Numbered from the stretch's first letter, positions 36,146-45,554 are shown. The stretch is 64,000 nt of DNA from Microvirga aerophila (GCF_003332305.1 NZ_QOIO01000002.1:182093-246092), one strand, 5' to 3'. Translations and numbers: made by a program. The notes: a model not told the origin generated them from the sequence alone.

Positions 36146-37396
36146 CTAGTGCCGCCTGACGCTCTGGAAACGGTCTGCCCTATACGGGGAAGGATCGATG
36201 ATCGGTCTCCTGCGCGCAATGATGTCCGCGATCAGAAGTCCGGTGGTCGAGCCCCCGATGAGCCCGGTTTGGCCATGCCCGAATGCGAGAACGACATTCG
36301 AGTGCCGAGGCGAGGGACCGATCACCGGCAGGGAATCGGGTGTCGCCGGCCGATGTCCCATCCACGTGGAGACAGGTTCCCCCGTCAGGCTCGGGAAGTA
36401 GCGCTTGGCGAGGCGCCCCAGCACGGCGGCGCGACGCTCGTTCATCGGCGCATCCAGGCCAGCGATCTCCGCCGTTCCGGCGATCCGAAGGCCTTCATCC
36501 ATAGGTGTCATCATGATTTTCGCCGCCAGGGGATAGATCGGGCGTGTCGGACCCGGCGTCGGCATGGGCAACATCACGTGATAACCGCGCATGCTCTCGA
36601 GCGGGATGCTGAGCCCGAGCCGTTTCGCCAGCCGCCCCGACCATGCGCCGGCCGCGATCACGACCAAGTCGCAGGGCATCGGGCCGGCCTCCGTTACGAC
36701 GGCGCGAACCTTCTCGCCCTCTCGCTCGAAATCCTTCAGGGCAGCACGGACGAACCGGCCGCCTTCACGGGCGACGCCTTCGGCGATTGCCGCCACGAGG
36801 CGATGTGGATTGCTGCAATGGCCCGCGTCCGGAAGGTAGACCGCCTTCGTGAAACGAGGTCCAAGCGACGGCTCCATCTCCCTGATCTCGTCAGGCTCCA
36901 GGATCTCGGAGCGAATGCCAAGCGCGGCCCTGAGCTCCCGGCCGAGCGCATCCTTCACGAAGGCTGCCTCACTCTCGTAGAGATAGAGCTGACCGGACAC
37001 GTGAAGCAGGCTTCCAGCATCGACGCCGAGAAGCGACTGGTAATGCTTGAAGCTGTCGGCATGCAGGGCGCGGAGCGCCTTCGCGACGGCATCGACGCGC
37101 GGCCGCGTGCCCGCCGCGATGAACCGGGCGAGCCAGGGCAGAGCCCGGGGCAGGTAGCGCCAGTCGATCCACAGCGGACTGTCGGGATCCGTGAGCCACG
37201 ACGCCGCTTGCCGCACGATACCCGGCGTCGACAGCGGTACCACGGAGCCTGGCCCGATGCTTCCGGCATTGCCGAAGGAGCATCCCTCCCCCGGCGGCTC
37301 CGGATCGTAGATCGTGACGGAGTGCCCGTCCCGCTGCAGAAAGGCGGCGCACGAAACACCGATGACGCCCGCTCCGACGATAGCGATGTTGGCCAC
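36146..37396 (-). CDS. FAD-dependent D-amino acid dehydrogenase-like protein (DadA family)
   Basis: A 416-residue flavoprotein of the DAO family. The FAD-binding motif is IAIVGAGVIGVSCAAFLQRDG at the N-terminus with GCSFGNAGSIGPGSVVPL next, and the C-terminal FAD contact is GPSPRHSNVVLAFGHGQTGL near 380. DadA-type enzymes oxidise D-amino acids or related secondary amines to 2-keto or imino acids using a quinone acceptor. A GTG start at 37396 with AGGAG 6 bases upstream is chosen; a TTG at 37411 would overlap the preceding gene. It is the last gene of a five-gene minus-strand operon. Confidence 0.87.
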   Translation of the reverse strand: MANIAIVGAGVIGVSCAAFLQRDGHSVTIYDPEPPGEGCSFGNAGSIGPGSVVPLSTPGIVRQAASWLTDPDSPLWIDWRYLPRALPWLARFIAAGTRPRVDAVAKALRALHADSFKHYQSLLGVDAGSLLHVSGQLYLYESEAAFVKDALGRELRAALGIRSEILEPDEIREMEPSLGPRFTKAVYLPDAGHCSNPHRLVAAIAEGVAREGGRFVRAALKDFEREGEKVRAVVTEAGPMPCDLVVIAAGAWSGRLAKRLGLSIPLESMRGYHVMLPMPTPGPTRPIYPLAAKIMMTPMDEGLRIAGTAEIAGLDAPMNERRAAVLGRLAKRYFPSLTGEPVSTWMGHRPATPDSLPVIGPSPRHSNVVLAFGHGQTGLIGGSTTGLLIADIIARRRPIIDPSPYRADRFQSVRRH

Positions 37397-37407
37397 AGCC
37401 CTCTCCT

Positions 37408-38373
37408 TCAAAGTGGCAGTTGCACTCCGCGGCCGCTCCGCCGGGCCTGCTCAATGACCTCGGCCGCGATCGCAAGATCGGCCAGCGCGAAGCCGGGAAA
37501 AAGGAACATGGCGCGCTGCTGCTCGCCCGTGCGGCCGGCAGCTGTCCTGCTGACCAGGGACGCCAGATCGGCATCGAAAGGCCCCGGGTAGGCGAGCTTG
37601 GCCCGATTGGCGGGATCTGCCGCCTGGGCATGATCATCGGTGGCCAAGATCTCGACGCTTCTGAGCATGTCGCCGCGCCAGGGGCGTCCGAGATCGACTG
37701 CCGCGACGAAGCAGCCGGGCCTCAGCAGGGAGGCATCGAGGAACGGCTCAAGGCCGGGCTGCGCCGGGACTGTCGTAACGACGACGTCACAGGCAAGCGC
37801 TTCGTTGGGACTTTCCGCAACCCGGGCCTGGAAACCGATCTCCATCGCCGATGCCGCGAGTTGTTCCGCGGACGTGCGGCTGCGCGAGCTGCACACCGCC
37901 TCGCGCAGCCCCGGCAGCGCCTCCCGCAGGCTGGCGAGGTGCCCATAAGCCTGGGCGCCGCAACCGACGAACCCGATGGAGACGCTGTCCGGGCGGGCGA
38001 GATGGAGGGCCGCCAGAGCCGACATGGCGGCCGTACGCAGCACCGTCAGGCGCGTGCCGTCCATCACCGCGACCGGAACGCCGGTGGTGAAATCGCTTAC
38101 CACGATCAACGCGTTGACGTTCGGTAGAGAGGCTTCGCTGTTTACAGCCGAAACTCCGACCCATTTCGTCGCCGCGTATGGCGGATCAGGCATGGCGGCG
38201 CAGAGGGATTGGAAAAAGTGACCTGCCCCGATCGGTATGGTGAGCTTCGGCTGAACGTGAGTTCTTCCCTTAGCGTGACGCAGGAAAGCATGCGCGAGCG
38301 CCTCCCGGGCGGCGCGAGGCGATATCCTAAGTGCGGCGATATCCTCGGCCGAAAGATAAAGAAGTGTCCCCAT
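37408..38373 (-). CDS. Ornithine cyclodeaminase / mu-crystallin family protein
   Basis: A 321-residue NAD(P)-dependent enzyme. PKLTIPIGAGHFFQSLCA near 40-57 is the substrate-binding strand, TRLTVLRTAAMSALAALHLARP near 105-126 holds the family arginine, and IGFVGCGAQAYGHLASL near 133-149 is the Rossmann loop. Known activities are ornithine cyclodeamination, delta-1-pyrroline-2-carboxylate reduction and N-alkyl amino acid chemistry. ATG at 38373 has GGAG at 8 bases; a GTG at 38382 overlaps the upstream stop. In opine catabolic operons an OCD gene follows the opine oxidase genes, as here. Confidence 0.88.
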   Translation of the reverse strand: MGTLLYLSAEDIAALRISPRAAREALAHAFLRHAKGRTHVQPKLTIPIGAGHFFQSLCAAMPDPPYAATKWVGVSAVNSEASLPNVNALIVVSDFTTGVPVAVMDGTRLTVLRTAAMSALAALHLARPDSVSIGFVGCGAQAYGHLASLREALPGLREAVCSSRSRTSAEQLAASAMEIGFQARVAESPNEALACDVVVTTVPAQPGLEPFLDASLLRPGCFVAAVDLGRPWRGDMLRSVEILATDDHAQAADPANRAKLAYPGPFDADLASLVSRTAAGRTGEQQRAMFLFPGFALADLAIAAEVIEQARRSGRGVQLPL

Positions 38374-38378
38374 CGCCT

Positions 38379-39554
38379 TCACTCCGGCCGACCAGGAGAC
38401 GCTGGCGCATCGAATTCATGCGCCAGTTTTTCCGAGACCTGAACGTCGTTTTCAAAGCGCTTGATGGAAAAGGGCGCGATGGAAGTGTCGGTCCTGCCGT
38501 CCACGATCAAATCCGCAAGCACCGCGCCGACTCCGGGGCCCACCTGGAAACCATGCCCGCAGAAACCGAAGGCATGAAACAGCCCCGGAGTCGTTTCGCT
38601 CTCCCCGATCACCGGCAGCATGTCGGGAAGATAGCCCTCGATCCCGGACCAGACGCGGATGACCTGCGCTGATTTCAGGAACGGTGCGATCCGCACCAGA
38701 TTGCGCATGCCGTTGAGTGTCTTCTGCGGCGGCACAGGCGCCCGGTTGAGCACGGGATCCGCGACGGTTCGTGGATATCCCGCAAAGATGACGTTGCCCC
38801 GCGGGATTTGCCGAAAGATAACGGAGCCGCTCACAGCTTGGACGGACGGCACGACCCGGTAGGGTATGGGTTCGGTGACGAACTGGGGCGGCCCGGCCGC
38901 GAACATGGGCGCTGTCTCGCCGAAGGCCTCGGCAATGGACAAGGCCCATGCGCCTGCCGCGTTCACCACTGCGGCGCAATTCACCGTGAGGCCCGTATCG
39001 GTCTCGATGGTGAAGCCATCGCCGTTCTTGCGGACCCGATGCACACACGCATGTTCGACAATCTCAACGCCAAGGCGCTGCGCGGCCCGGGCGACGGCCG
39101 GCGACACGAGACGCGGATTGGCTGTGGCGTCCCGCGCCGAATAGGTCGCTGCTTGAAGCTCCTCGCCCAGCCACGGCCAGCGGCGCCGGAGTCCGGTGCG
39201 GTCGATCCGCTCAATGACGAGGCCGTGCCCTTCGGCGACCCGCGCGTGCTGCTCCAACTTTTCCTGCTCGGCCTCATTCGTCGCGACGTAGAGGTGGCCG
39301 GTCTTCTCGAACTCGCAGCTATCGCCGATCAGGCTCCCGATCTCCTCCCAGATTGCCTGCGACCTCAGGGAGAGTGGGTACTGCCCCGGATAGCGCCCTT
39401 GGAGGCGCAGGTTGCCGAAATTCACTCCACTCGACTGCGCGCCGACGACGCCTTTCTCGATAAGGATCGCCTGAAAGCCGCGCTTGGCCAGGAAGAAGGC
39501 CGACCAGGTCCCGATGAGCCCGCCCCCGACGATGACAACCTGTGCCGTCTTCAT
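38379..39554 (-). CDS. FAD-dependent oxidoreductase, opine oxidase B / sarcosine oxidase beta-like
   Basis: A 391-residue DAO-family flavoprotein. VVIVGGGLIGTWSAFFLAKRG at residues 5-25 is the FAD motif, GVNFGNLRLQGR follows near 45, and YLPDMLPVIGESETTPGLFHAFGFCGHGFQVGPGVG near 325-360 is the C-terminal FAD/substrate region. It starts at an ATGA overlap with the preceding NAD(P)/FAD protein; the long upstream frame extension lies inside that gene. Together with the two proteins upstream it matches the three-part amine dehydrogenases (opine oxidase, hydrogen cyanide synthase, sarcosine/hydroxyproline oxidase type). Confidence 0.88.
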   Translation of the reverse strand: MKTAQVVIVGGGLIGTWSAFFLAKRGFQAILIEKGVVGAQSSGVNFGNLRLQGRYPGQYPLSLRSQAIWEEIGSLIGDSCEFEKTGHLYVATNEAEQEKLEQHARVAEGHGLVIERIDRTGLRRRWPWLGEELQAATYSARDATANPRLVSPAVARAAQRLGVEIVEHACVHRVRKNGDGFTIETDTGLTVNCAAVVNAAGAWALSIAEAFGETAPMFAAGPPQFVTEPIPYRVVPSVQAVSGSVIFRQIPRGNVIFAGYPRTVADPVLNRAPVPPQKTLNGMRNLVRIAPFLKSAQVIRVWSGIEGYLPDMLPVIGESETTPGLFHAFGFCGHGFQVGPGVGAVLADLIVDGRTDTSIAPFSIKRFENDVQVSEKLAHEFDAPASPGRPE

Positions 39555-40924
39555 CGTGTTTGCTCCAGCTCCGACACTGCATGGAGAGGGATGGGCTTCA
39601 CCGGCGCCTGCGAGCGCAACCGGCCGACATCCGCGACGGGTTCTCCGCAGGCGCCCGACACGATCTCTTGCAGGGCCGGACCGCAGAAGCGTCCCTGGCA
39701 GCGGCCCATGCCGCAACGGGTCAAGGCCTTGACGCGGTTCACCTCCCGAGGGCCGAGCGGCGTCTGGATGGCGGCCCTGATTTCTCCCACAGTCACCGCC
39801 TCGCATCGGCATGCGATAGTCTCGTCCGGAAGAGCTGCTGCCTGCGAGACCGGCCACGCGAAAGCCCGGGCCAGCCCACGCTGGAAGCGCCTCAAACGAC
39901 CGACCTGCCGCCGTAGCCGCGCCAGCTCCGGCTCGGGTGAAGGCCGCCCCATGTCGGCGAGCAGCGCGTGGGCCGCGAGCGCGCCGCTCGCCTCTGCGGC
40001 ATCCGCTCCGCCGATTGTGGCCCCATCGCCAGCCAGATAGAGATCCGGTCCGGCCCGTCCATCCGTGTCCGTCTCCGGCAACCAGAGCCGGAACACCGGG
40101 TCGAACCGGAAGTGAGCTCCAGCCAGTTCGGCCAGTTGCGTCTCCGGCTTGAGGCCGTGACCGTACGCGACGGCATCACAGTGGATGAACCGCTCATGCC
40201 CGCGGCCGTCCTTGATCCGAACGCCCTCCACCCGCTCTTTCCCATGGACCCCAAGTGCTGTCGCTCCGTCGATCAACGGAACACCAGCTCTGCGCAGGGC
40301 CGTGCGGTACATGACCCCGCGAGCTAGGGTGCGTGGGCTCGCCATAAGATCGCGCATGGCCACGAGCTTGGCGGAGAGCGGGGTCGTGTCGACGACCGCT
40401 GCGACCGACGCACCGGACTTCCGGTATTGGAGCGCGGCCAGAAACAGCAGCGGAGAACTGCCGAGGAAGACGACCCGGTTCCCGATCAGGCATCCCTGAT
40501 CCTTGAGGATCACCTGGGCGCCGCCGAGCGTGAAGACGCCGGGCAAGGTCCATCCCGGCAAGGGCATGATGCGGTCCGTGGCGCCGGTTGCGAGGATCAG
40601 CGCATCGTAGGGTATCGTGCGTGCGACCCCGTCGGCCAGGGTGTGGAGGGCCCGCTCATGGACGCCCCAGACGAGAGTGCCATGGTGGTAGTCGATCCGC
40701 TCCCGCATAGAAGCGAACAGCGCATGAAGGCGGCTGTATTTATCCGCCTCCGTTCCCATCAGGCTTTTCATATCGAGGTCGAGATTGGGAGCCGGCGCAC
40801 GGTAGCCCTGCCCACCCGCCCTGCGACCCTCGTCCACCAGAACCGGCCGCAGGCCCGCCTCCACGAGAACGGACGCCGCGCGAATGCCCGCCGGACCGCC
40901 GCCGACAATGACCACCTTAGACAT
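39551..40924 (-). CDS. NAD(P)/FAD-dependent oxidoreductase with C-terminal [2Fe-2S] domain, opine oxidase A-like
   Basis: A 457-residue protein. Residues about 3-32 (VVIVGGGPAGIRAASVLVEAG) bind FAD, a second dinucleotide motif lies near 150 (LGSSPLLFLAALQYRKSG), and PDLYLAGDGATIGGADAA near 310 is the final FAD strand. The C-terminal 90 residues form a BFD-like [2Fe-2S] domain with cysteines in IACRCEAVT, TRCGMGRCQG and RFCGP. This is the alpha-type subunit of opine oxidase/HcnB-like complexes. Its start overlaps the small ferredoxin-like gene upstream. Confidence 0.88.
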   Translation of the reverse strand: MSKVVIVGGGPAGIRAASVLVEAGLRPVLVDEGRRAGGQGYRAPAPNLDLDMKSLMGTEADKYSRLHALFASMRERIDYHHGTLVWGVHERALHTLADGVARTIPYDALILATGATDRIMPLPGWTLPGVFTLGGAQVILKDQGCLIGNRVVFLGSSPLLFLAALQYRKSGASVAAVVDTTPLSAKLVAMRDLMASPRTLARGVMYRTALRRAGVPLIDGATALGVHGKERVEGVRIKDGRGHERFIHCDAVAYGHGLKPETQLAELAGAHFRFDPVFRLWLPETDTDGRAGPDLYLAGDGATIGGADAAEASGALAAHALLADMGRPSPEPELARLRRQVGRLRRFQRGLARAFAWPVSQAAALPDETIACRCEAVTVGEIRAAIQTPLGPREVNRVKALTRCGMGRCQGRFCGPALQEIVSGACGEPVADVGRLRSQAPVKPIPLHAVSELEQTR

Positions 40925-41243
40925 GGCCGCTCCTCCGGGGATCGGTCCACACGGTGATGCCATCGGCAACCAGCGTGGTGCAGGCCCGCACGCGCTCACC
41001 ATCCCCGAGCCAGACCCAGCAATCCTGGCAAGCTCCCATGAGACAGAAGCCGGCGCGTGGCTCACCGCCGAACTCGAGATGCCGGACAGCCCGTCCATTC
41101 AGCATGAGCACGGCGAGCAAACTGTCACCTTCGACGGCCTCGACGGGATCCCCATCAACGGTCAGGCGTAATGATGCGCCGCGACGGGTGGCGACCCTCA
41201 CGAATTGCCCCTTGGATACCCGACCCAAGGCTTCATCTGACAT
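40917..41243 (-). CDS. Small [2Fe-2S]-binding protein, HcnA-like subunit
   Basis: A 108-residue soluble protein with a plant-type ferredoxin cysteine pattern: GFCLMGACQDCWVW near 67-80 and a fourth cysteine in VRACTT near 88. It corresponds to the small subunit (HcnA, or the N-terminus of sarcosine oxidase alpha) that passes electrons within these amine-oxidising complexes. First gene of the minus-strand operon. The palindrome at 41263-41277 lies 19 bases upstream of the ATG. Confidence 0.87.
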   Translation of the reverse strand: MSDEALGRVSKGQFVRVATRRGASLRLTVDGDPVEAVEGDSLLAVLMLNGRAVRHLEFGGEPRAGFCLMGACQDCWVWLGDGERVRACTTLVADGITVWTDPRRSGHV

Positions 41244-41262
41244 CACTTCACCACCACAGCTT

Positions 41263-41277
41263 TATCGCAATGCAATA
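41263..41277. promoter_or_regulatory. Candidate IclR operator (site 1)
   Basis: TATCGCAATGCAATA, differing at one base from a perfect palindrome and matching the reverse complement of the site at 42299-42313 in 14 of 15 positions. It sits 20 bases upstream of the opine-oxidase-like operon. Confidence 0.7.
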
Positions 41278-41395
41278 AACTTTGGGGAATGGTAGGATCG
41301 AGCGAGAAGTGCTGTCAAGGATAGGAGCCGAAGCCGCGCCCGTTCTGCGTCGTTAGCTCAAGCTCTCGCGCCGGTGGCGAATGCCCGTCAGCCTG

Positions 41396-42208
41396 TCAGG
41401 TGCGAGAGATCGCGTGGGCCGCGGAGATGATGAGCGGCGCGAAGCGTTCCACGACCTCCTCGCCGGAGAAGCGCGACAGCGGAACCGCGATGTTGATGGC
41501 GCCCAACGGGCGCTCGTTCCCGTCCAGGACAGCCGCCGCGATGGAGGCGTCGCCGCGATAGAACTCCTCGAAGGCGGTAGCGAAACCCTGTTCCCGCGAT
41601 AACCGCAGCTTTCTCACAAGATCGTCCATCTTCCACGTGGTCGAGGGAGTAATGGGCTTTCGGTCCGAACGCTCGAGAATGGCGATCGCCTCGTCTTCCG
41701 GCAGGCGCGACAGGATCGCGATGCCAGGAGCGGTGCAGTAAACCGGCATCCGTGAACCGATGATCACGTCGGTGTTCAGCATATGCCGGCTCATGAAGCG
41801 GGAGATGAAGATGATCTCGGTGTCGTCGAGCAGGGTGAGGTTGACGGTTTCCTCCGTCTCCTTCGAGAGATGCATCAGGTAAGGCATCGCCCGCTCGACC
41901 AAGCGATTGCTGCGCAGATAGTAGTAGCCCAGCTGAAGTGTCTTCGCGGTAAGCTCGAATCGCTTCGTCTCCGCATCCTTGCGGAGATAGCCCAGCTTTG
42001 TGAGAGTATGGGTGAAACGCTGCGCCGCACTGACATCCATCTCAGTGGCGGCGGCAATCTGCGACAAGCTCAAGCTCGCACTCTGCGTATCGAAGACAGA
42101 AAAAACCCGAAAAGCTTTTTCAACCGACATTACCATCAACGGATCTGTGGCGCGACTGCGCTTTGGCGGTCCCTCGTCTTCGATCTTCTTTGCGTTGCTG
42201 ATGGCCAT
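41396..42208 (-). CDS. IclR-family transcriptional regulator
   Basis: A 270-residue regulator. The winged helix-turn-helix covers about residues 28-85 (LSQIAAATEMDVSAAQRFTHTLTKLGYL), followed by the IclR effector domain with HLSKETEETVNLTLLDDTEIIFI, SRMPVYCTAPGIAILS (the conserved cysteine near 170) and GAINIAVPLSRFSGEE. It lies between two oppositely directed operons, with matching palindromes in front of each, and most likely controls both. The effector is unknown. Confidence 0.92.
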   Translation of the reverse strand: MAISNAKKIEDEGPPKRSRATDPLMVMSVEKAFRVFSVFDTQSASLSLSQIAAATEMDVSAAQRFTHTLTKLGYLRKDAETKRFELTAKTLQLGYYYLRSNRLVERAMPYLMHLSKETEETVNLTLLDDTEIIFISRFMSRHMLNTDVIIGSRMPVYCTAPGIAILSRLPEDEAIAILERSDRKPITPSTTWKMDDLVRKLRLSREQGFATAFEEFYRGDASIAAAVLDGNERPLGAINIAVPLSRFSGEEVVERFAPLIISAAHAISRT

Positions 42209-42286
42209 ACTTGTGTTTCCCTCGCTGAAACAAGCTCGATAAAAAATCCGAAGGAGGTTGACAATAGTAGCATATTGAGCCGAACA

Positions 42287-42313
42287 TGCAATAATAACTA
42301 TTGCATTGCAATA
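42287..42313. promoter_or_regulatory. Candidate IclR operator (site 2, extended)
   Basis: A perfect 15-base palindrome TATTGCATTGCAATA at 42299-42313, with an extra half-site TGCAATA at 42287-42293 that pairs with TATTGCA at 42299-42305. It lies in the divergent region, 24 bases before the enoyl-CoA hydratase start and about 80 bases before the IclR start, so it could serve both. Confidence 0.72.
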
Positions 42314-42336
42314 AAAGTCACAGGAGGCTCTTAACC

Positions 42337-43110
42337 ATGGCTGAATTCGTCTTGAGTGAGCGGCGAGGCGCTGTTGGCGTCATCACCTTGAACCGACCCG
42401 AGGTTCTCAACGCCTGGAACGCCGCAATGCGGGACGAGCTGACCGCTACCCTGTCGGCCATGGAGGAGGATTCCGAGGTTCGTGCCGTTATCCTCACGGG
42501 CGCCGGCGATCGTGCGTTCGGGGCCGGACAGGACCTCAACGAGACCAAGAGCTTCGACGCCGAGCGGGCGGAACAGTGGATCGGCGAATGGGAGCGGCTG
42601 TACGACCGCATCCGCTCACTGTCGAAGCCGATCGTCGCTGCGCTGAATGGGGTTGCGGCCGGTTCAGCGTTCCAGGTGGCGCTCCTGTGCGACCTCCGGG
42701 TCGGTCACCCGGGCGTGACCATGGGCCAACCGGAGATCAACTCCGGGATCGCCAGCACCACCGGCCCTTGGATCATGCGCGAGATCATCGGCCTTGCCCA
42801 TACTATCGACCTGACGCTCACCGGGCGCATGATGGATGCGGAAGAGTGCTACCGCGTCGGCGTGCTCAGCCGTCTGGTCCCCCAGGACAAGGTGATGAGC
42901 GAGGCGCTTGCACTCGCGGAGCTGCTCGCGAGCAAGCCGCCCGTGGCCATGCGCCTGGATCGCCAGCGCTTCCGCGAGATGACGGAGGAAGGTTTCCGGG
43001 ACTGCCTAGCCGCCGGCGTCCGGATTCAGAGAGAGGCATACGCGTCGGGAGAGCCGGCACGGATGATGGAACAGTTCTTGGCCCGCAAGGCCGCGGCAAA
43101 GAAGGGCTGA
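42337..43110 (+). CDS. Enoyl-CoA hydratase/isomerase family protein
   Basis: A 257-residue crotonase-fold enzyme. GVITLNRPEVLNAWNAAMRDEL opens the fold, GAGDRAFGAGQDLNE near 62-76 forms the first oxyanion-hole strand, and KPIVAALNGVAAGSAFQVALLCDLRVG near 97-123 the second. Glu/Ala positions resemble hydratases including CaiD, but catalytic assignment needs alignment. ATG at 42337 has AGGAGG upstream. It opens the plus-strand operon and implies that the substrate is processed as a CoA thioester by the ligase at 47360. Confidence 0.9.
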   Translation: MAEFVLSERRGAVGVITLNRPEVLNAWNAAMRDELTATLSAMEEDSEVRAVILTGAGDRAFGAGQDLNETKSFDAERAEQWIGEWERLYDRIRSLSKPIVAALNGVAAGSAFQVALLCDLRVGHPGVTMGQPEINSGIASTTGPWIMREIIGLAHTIDLTLTGRMMDAEECYRVGVLSRLVPQDKVMSEALALAELLASKPPVAMRLDRQRFREMTEEGFRDCLAAGVRIQREAYASGEPARMMEQFLARKAAAKKG

Positions 43111-43168
43111 AGCCCGGGCCATAATACGAGGGAATGCGGGTTCAAGACCTGCGCAACAGGAGGACGAC

Positions 43169-44236
43169 ATGAGTGATACGACTCTGAAGATGAATCGAAG
43201 GCACCTGCTCAAGACGGCTGGAGGCACAGCACTGGCTCTGGGAATGCCCGGTCTCTCCGGCCGGGCTTTCGCCGCGACGACAATCACCGTTGCCGATCCA
43301 GGGGGTCCCTTCGGCCCGGCCTTTCGGAAGGCATTCTACGATCCTTTCGAGAAGGCGACCGGGATCAAGGTGGTCAACGTCGCCCGCGAGGCCGAGCCGA
43401 CGGCCCAGTTCAAGGCGATCGTCGAAACCAAGTCCTATACCTGGGATGTCTGCACGCTGACGCTCTCAGCCCGGGACATTCTGGCGAAGCAGAATCTTCT
43501 CGAGCCGATCGGCTTCACCCGGGACGCGGCGCCTGGCCTGATGCCGGAGGCGATCACCGAGCACTGGATGGGCACGGACGTCTATTCTTCGGTCTTTGCT
43601 TACAGGAACGACCACTTCAAGAACAATGCGCCGAAGAGCTGGGCCGATTTCTGGAACGTAGAAAAGTTTCCGGGCCGCCGGTCCCTGCGCAAGAACCCCA
43701 TCGACACTCTCGAGCAGGCCCTGTTGGCCGATGGCGTGAATATTGATCAGCTCTATCCGCTCGATGTCGATCGGGCCTTCAAGAGCCTTGATAAAATCAA
43801 GCAGCACATCGCCATCTGGTGGACCGGCGGCGCACAGTCGACGCAGATCCTGCAAAGTGGCGAGGTCGATCTTACGACCGGCTGGAACGCACGCCTTCAG
43901 GCTGCAATCGATGGCGGCGCGCCCGCAACGATCGTTTGGGATCAGGGGCTCTACTCCATCGAGGGCTGGGCGATCCCCAAGGGCTGTCCACGCGCGGACG
44001 CCGCGAAGCAGTTCATCAAGTTCTGCTCCACCGCAGACCGTCAGGCTGTGTTCACGGAAGCTCTGGCCTATGGGCCGACCAATCTCGATGCGTACAAGAG
44101 CATCTCGCCGGAGCGAGCCAGAGTGCTGTCGACCTCGCCCGACAACCTCAAGAAGATGCGCGTCGCCAACGAAGCCTGGTGGAGCGAGAACCGCGCGGCC
44201 GTAACCGAGCGCTTCAACAGCTGGCTGCTGAGCTGA
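43169..44236 (+). CDS. ABC transporter substrate-binding protein, Tat-exported, PotD-like
   Basis: A 355-residue periplasmic protein. The twin-arginine signal is NRRHLLKTAGG (about 9-19), ending RAFAA near 35; the mature protein opens TTITVADPGGPFGPAFRKAF. NAPKSWADFWNVEKFPGRRSLRKNP near 145-170 is typical of spermidine/putrescine-type binding proteins. It feeds the ATPase and fused permease downstream. The ligand is probably an amine, amino acid derivative or betaine given the neighbours. Confidence 0.88.
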   Translation: MSDTTLKMNRRHLLKTAGGTALALGMPGLSGRAFAATTITVADPGGPFGPAFRKAFYDPFEKATGIKVVNVAREAEPTAQFKAIVETKSYTWDVCTLTLSARDILAKQNLLEPIGFTRDAAPGLMPEAITEHWMGTDVYSSVFAYRNDHFKNNAPKSWADFWNVEKFPGRRSLRKNPIDTLEQALLADGVNIDQLYPLDVDRAFKSLDKIKQHIAIWWTGGAQSTQILQSGEVDLTTGWNARLQAAIDGGAPATIVWDQGLYSIEGWAIPKGCPRADAAKQFIKFCSTADRQAVFTEALAYGPTNLDAYKSISPERARVLSTSPDNLKKMRVANEAWWSENRAAVTERFNSWLLS

Positions 44237-44474
44237 TAGCGAGCGCCGCCGCGAGCCGGAATCTGCGGTTGGAGCGGCGGCGCCTCCCTGGAAAGCCAAG
44301 TCGGAGCGCATGAACCATCCGGGGAGCCGCTTTCGCGCGCACCTTATGGTTTGATCGCGGTTCTGACGCAGTTGGTCGGGAACCCGGCGAAGCTCGCGCT
44401 TCTTGCATTCTCCCGGCGGACGGCAGCGGCAATCTGCTTTTGACGCGCGCGACGAGACAAAGGAACACGTTGCA

Positions 44475-45554
44475 ATGACGATGGTAGCGAAGGACGGCGT
44501 GACCACGCCGAAGCTCATCATTGACGGACTGTCCAAGCGCTATGGCGACGTCACGGCATTGGAGCCGACACAACTGAATGTTCCGACAGGGGAGTTCCTC
44601 ACCCTGCTTGGACCCTCGGGATCGGGCAAGACGACGCTGCTGCAGATGATCTGCGGCCTCGTCGAACCGAGCTCGGGCCGCATTCTCGTCGACGGACGCG
44701 ACCAGACCCAGACACCGGTCTATCGGCGGGACATCGGGCTCGTGTTTCAGCACTATGCCCTGTTTCCTCATCTGACGGTCGCTGAGAATATCGAGTTTCC
44801 CCTTCGCATGCGCGCCCTTCCCGCAGCAGAGCTCAAACAGCGCGTCAAGGATGCGCTCGCCATGGTGCAGCTCGACCACCTGGCGGCCCGTTTTCCGCGC
44901 GAACTCTCCGGCGGACAGCAACAGCGCGTCGCTCTTGCGCGCTCGTTTGTCTACCAGCCGTCCATCATCCTCATGGACGAGCCTCTCGGCGCCCTCGACA
45001 AGAAGCTGCGGGAGCATATGCAGATCGAGATCAAGCAGCTCCATCGCGAGACGGGCGCAACCATCATCTACGTGACCCATGATCAGGAGGAGGCGCTCGC
45101 CCTTTCGGATCGGATCTGTCTCATGAACCATGCCCGCATCGAGCAGCTTGGTACCCCTCATGAAATCTACGCCAAGCCGGCGACCGCCTTCGCGGCCGAT
45201 TTCATCGGGATCTCGAACATCTTCCGCGGTCAGGTCGATACGTCCTCCGGGGGTGAGATCCGTCTCTCGACCAGACACGGAAGCTTCCGTCTCCCCTCGG
45301 GCGCCACGAGCGTCGGCAAAGAAGCCGCCATCGTGGTCCGCCCAGAGCAGATTACCCTCGGCAGCGATAAGGGAAACACCGTCATGGGACGGGTCATGGA
45401 TACGGTATATGCCGGATCCGAAACCCGACTGATTGTCGATTTAGATGAAGGTGAGACGTTGATCGTCCGCCTCCCGCCCGGCCATCCCGTTCCGGCCTTC
45501 GGAGAGCGCGCGGCTTTGGGCTGGAATCCGGACGCAGCGGTTCTGGTGCCATGA
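44475..45554 (+). CDS. ABC transporter ATP-binding protein, PotA type
   Basis: A 359-residue ATPase. Walker A GPSGSGKTT near 46-54, Q-loop VFQHYALFPHLTV near 94, signature LSGGQQQRV near 141, Walker B SIILMDEPLGALD near 160-172, H-loop VTHDQEEA, then a TOBE domain with VVRPEQITLGS. The ATG at 44475 is chosen on family length; AGGAA lies 9 bases upstream. It overlaps the permease gene as ATGA. Confidence 0.92.
   Translation: MTMVAKDGVTTPKLIIDGLSKRYGDVTALEPTQLNVPTGEFLTLLGPSGSGKTTLLQMICGLVEPSSGRILVDGRDQTQTPVYRRDIGLVFQHYALFPHLTVAENIEFPLRMRALPAAELKQRVKDALAMVQLDHLAARFPRELSGGQQQRVALARSFVYQPSIILMDEPLGALDKKLREHMQIEIKQLHRETGATIIYVTHDQEEALALSDRICLMNHARIEQLGTPHEIYAKPATAFAADFIGISNIFRGQVDTSSGGEIRLSTRHGSFRLPSGATSVGKEAAIVVRPEQITLGSDKGNTVMGRVMDTVYAGSETRLIVDLDEGETLIVRLPPGHPVPAFGERAALGWNPDAAVLVP

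Noticed and set aside
36092..37591. A 499-codon plus-strand frame opposite the DadA-like gene
   Set aside because: The minus-strand DadA-like frame has intact FAD motifs; the plus frame has none.
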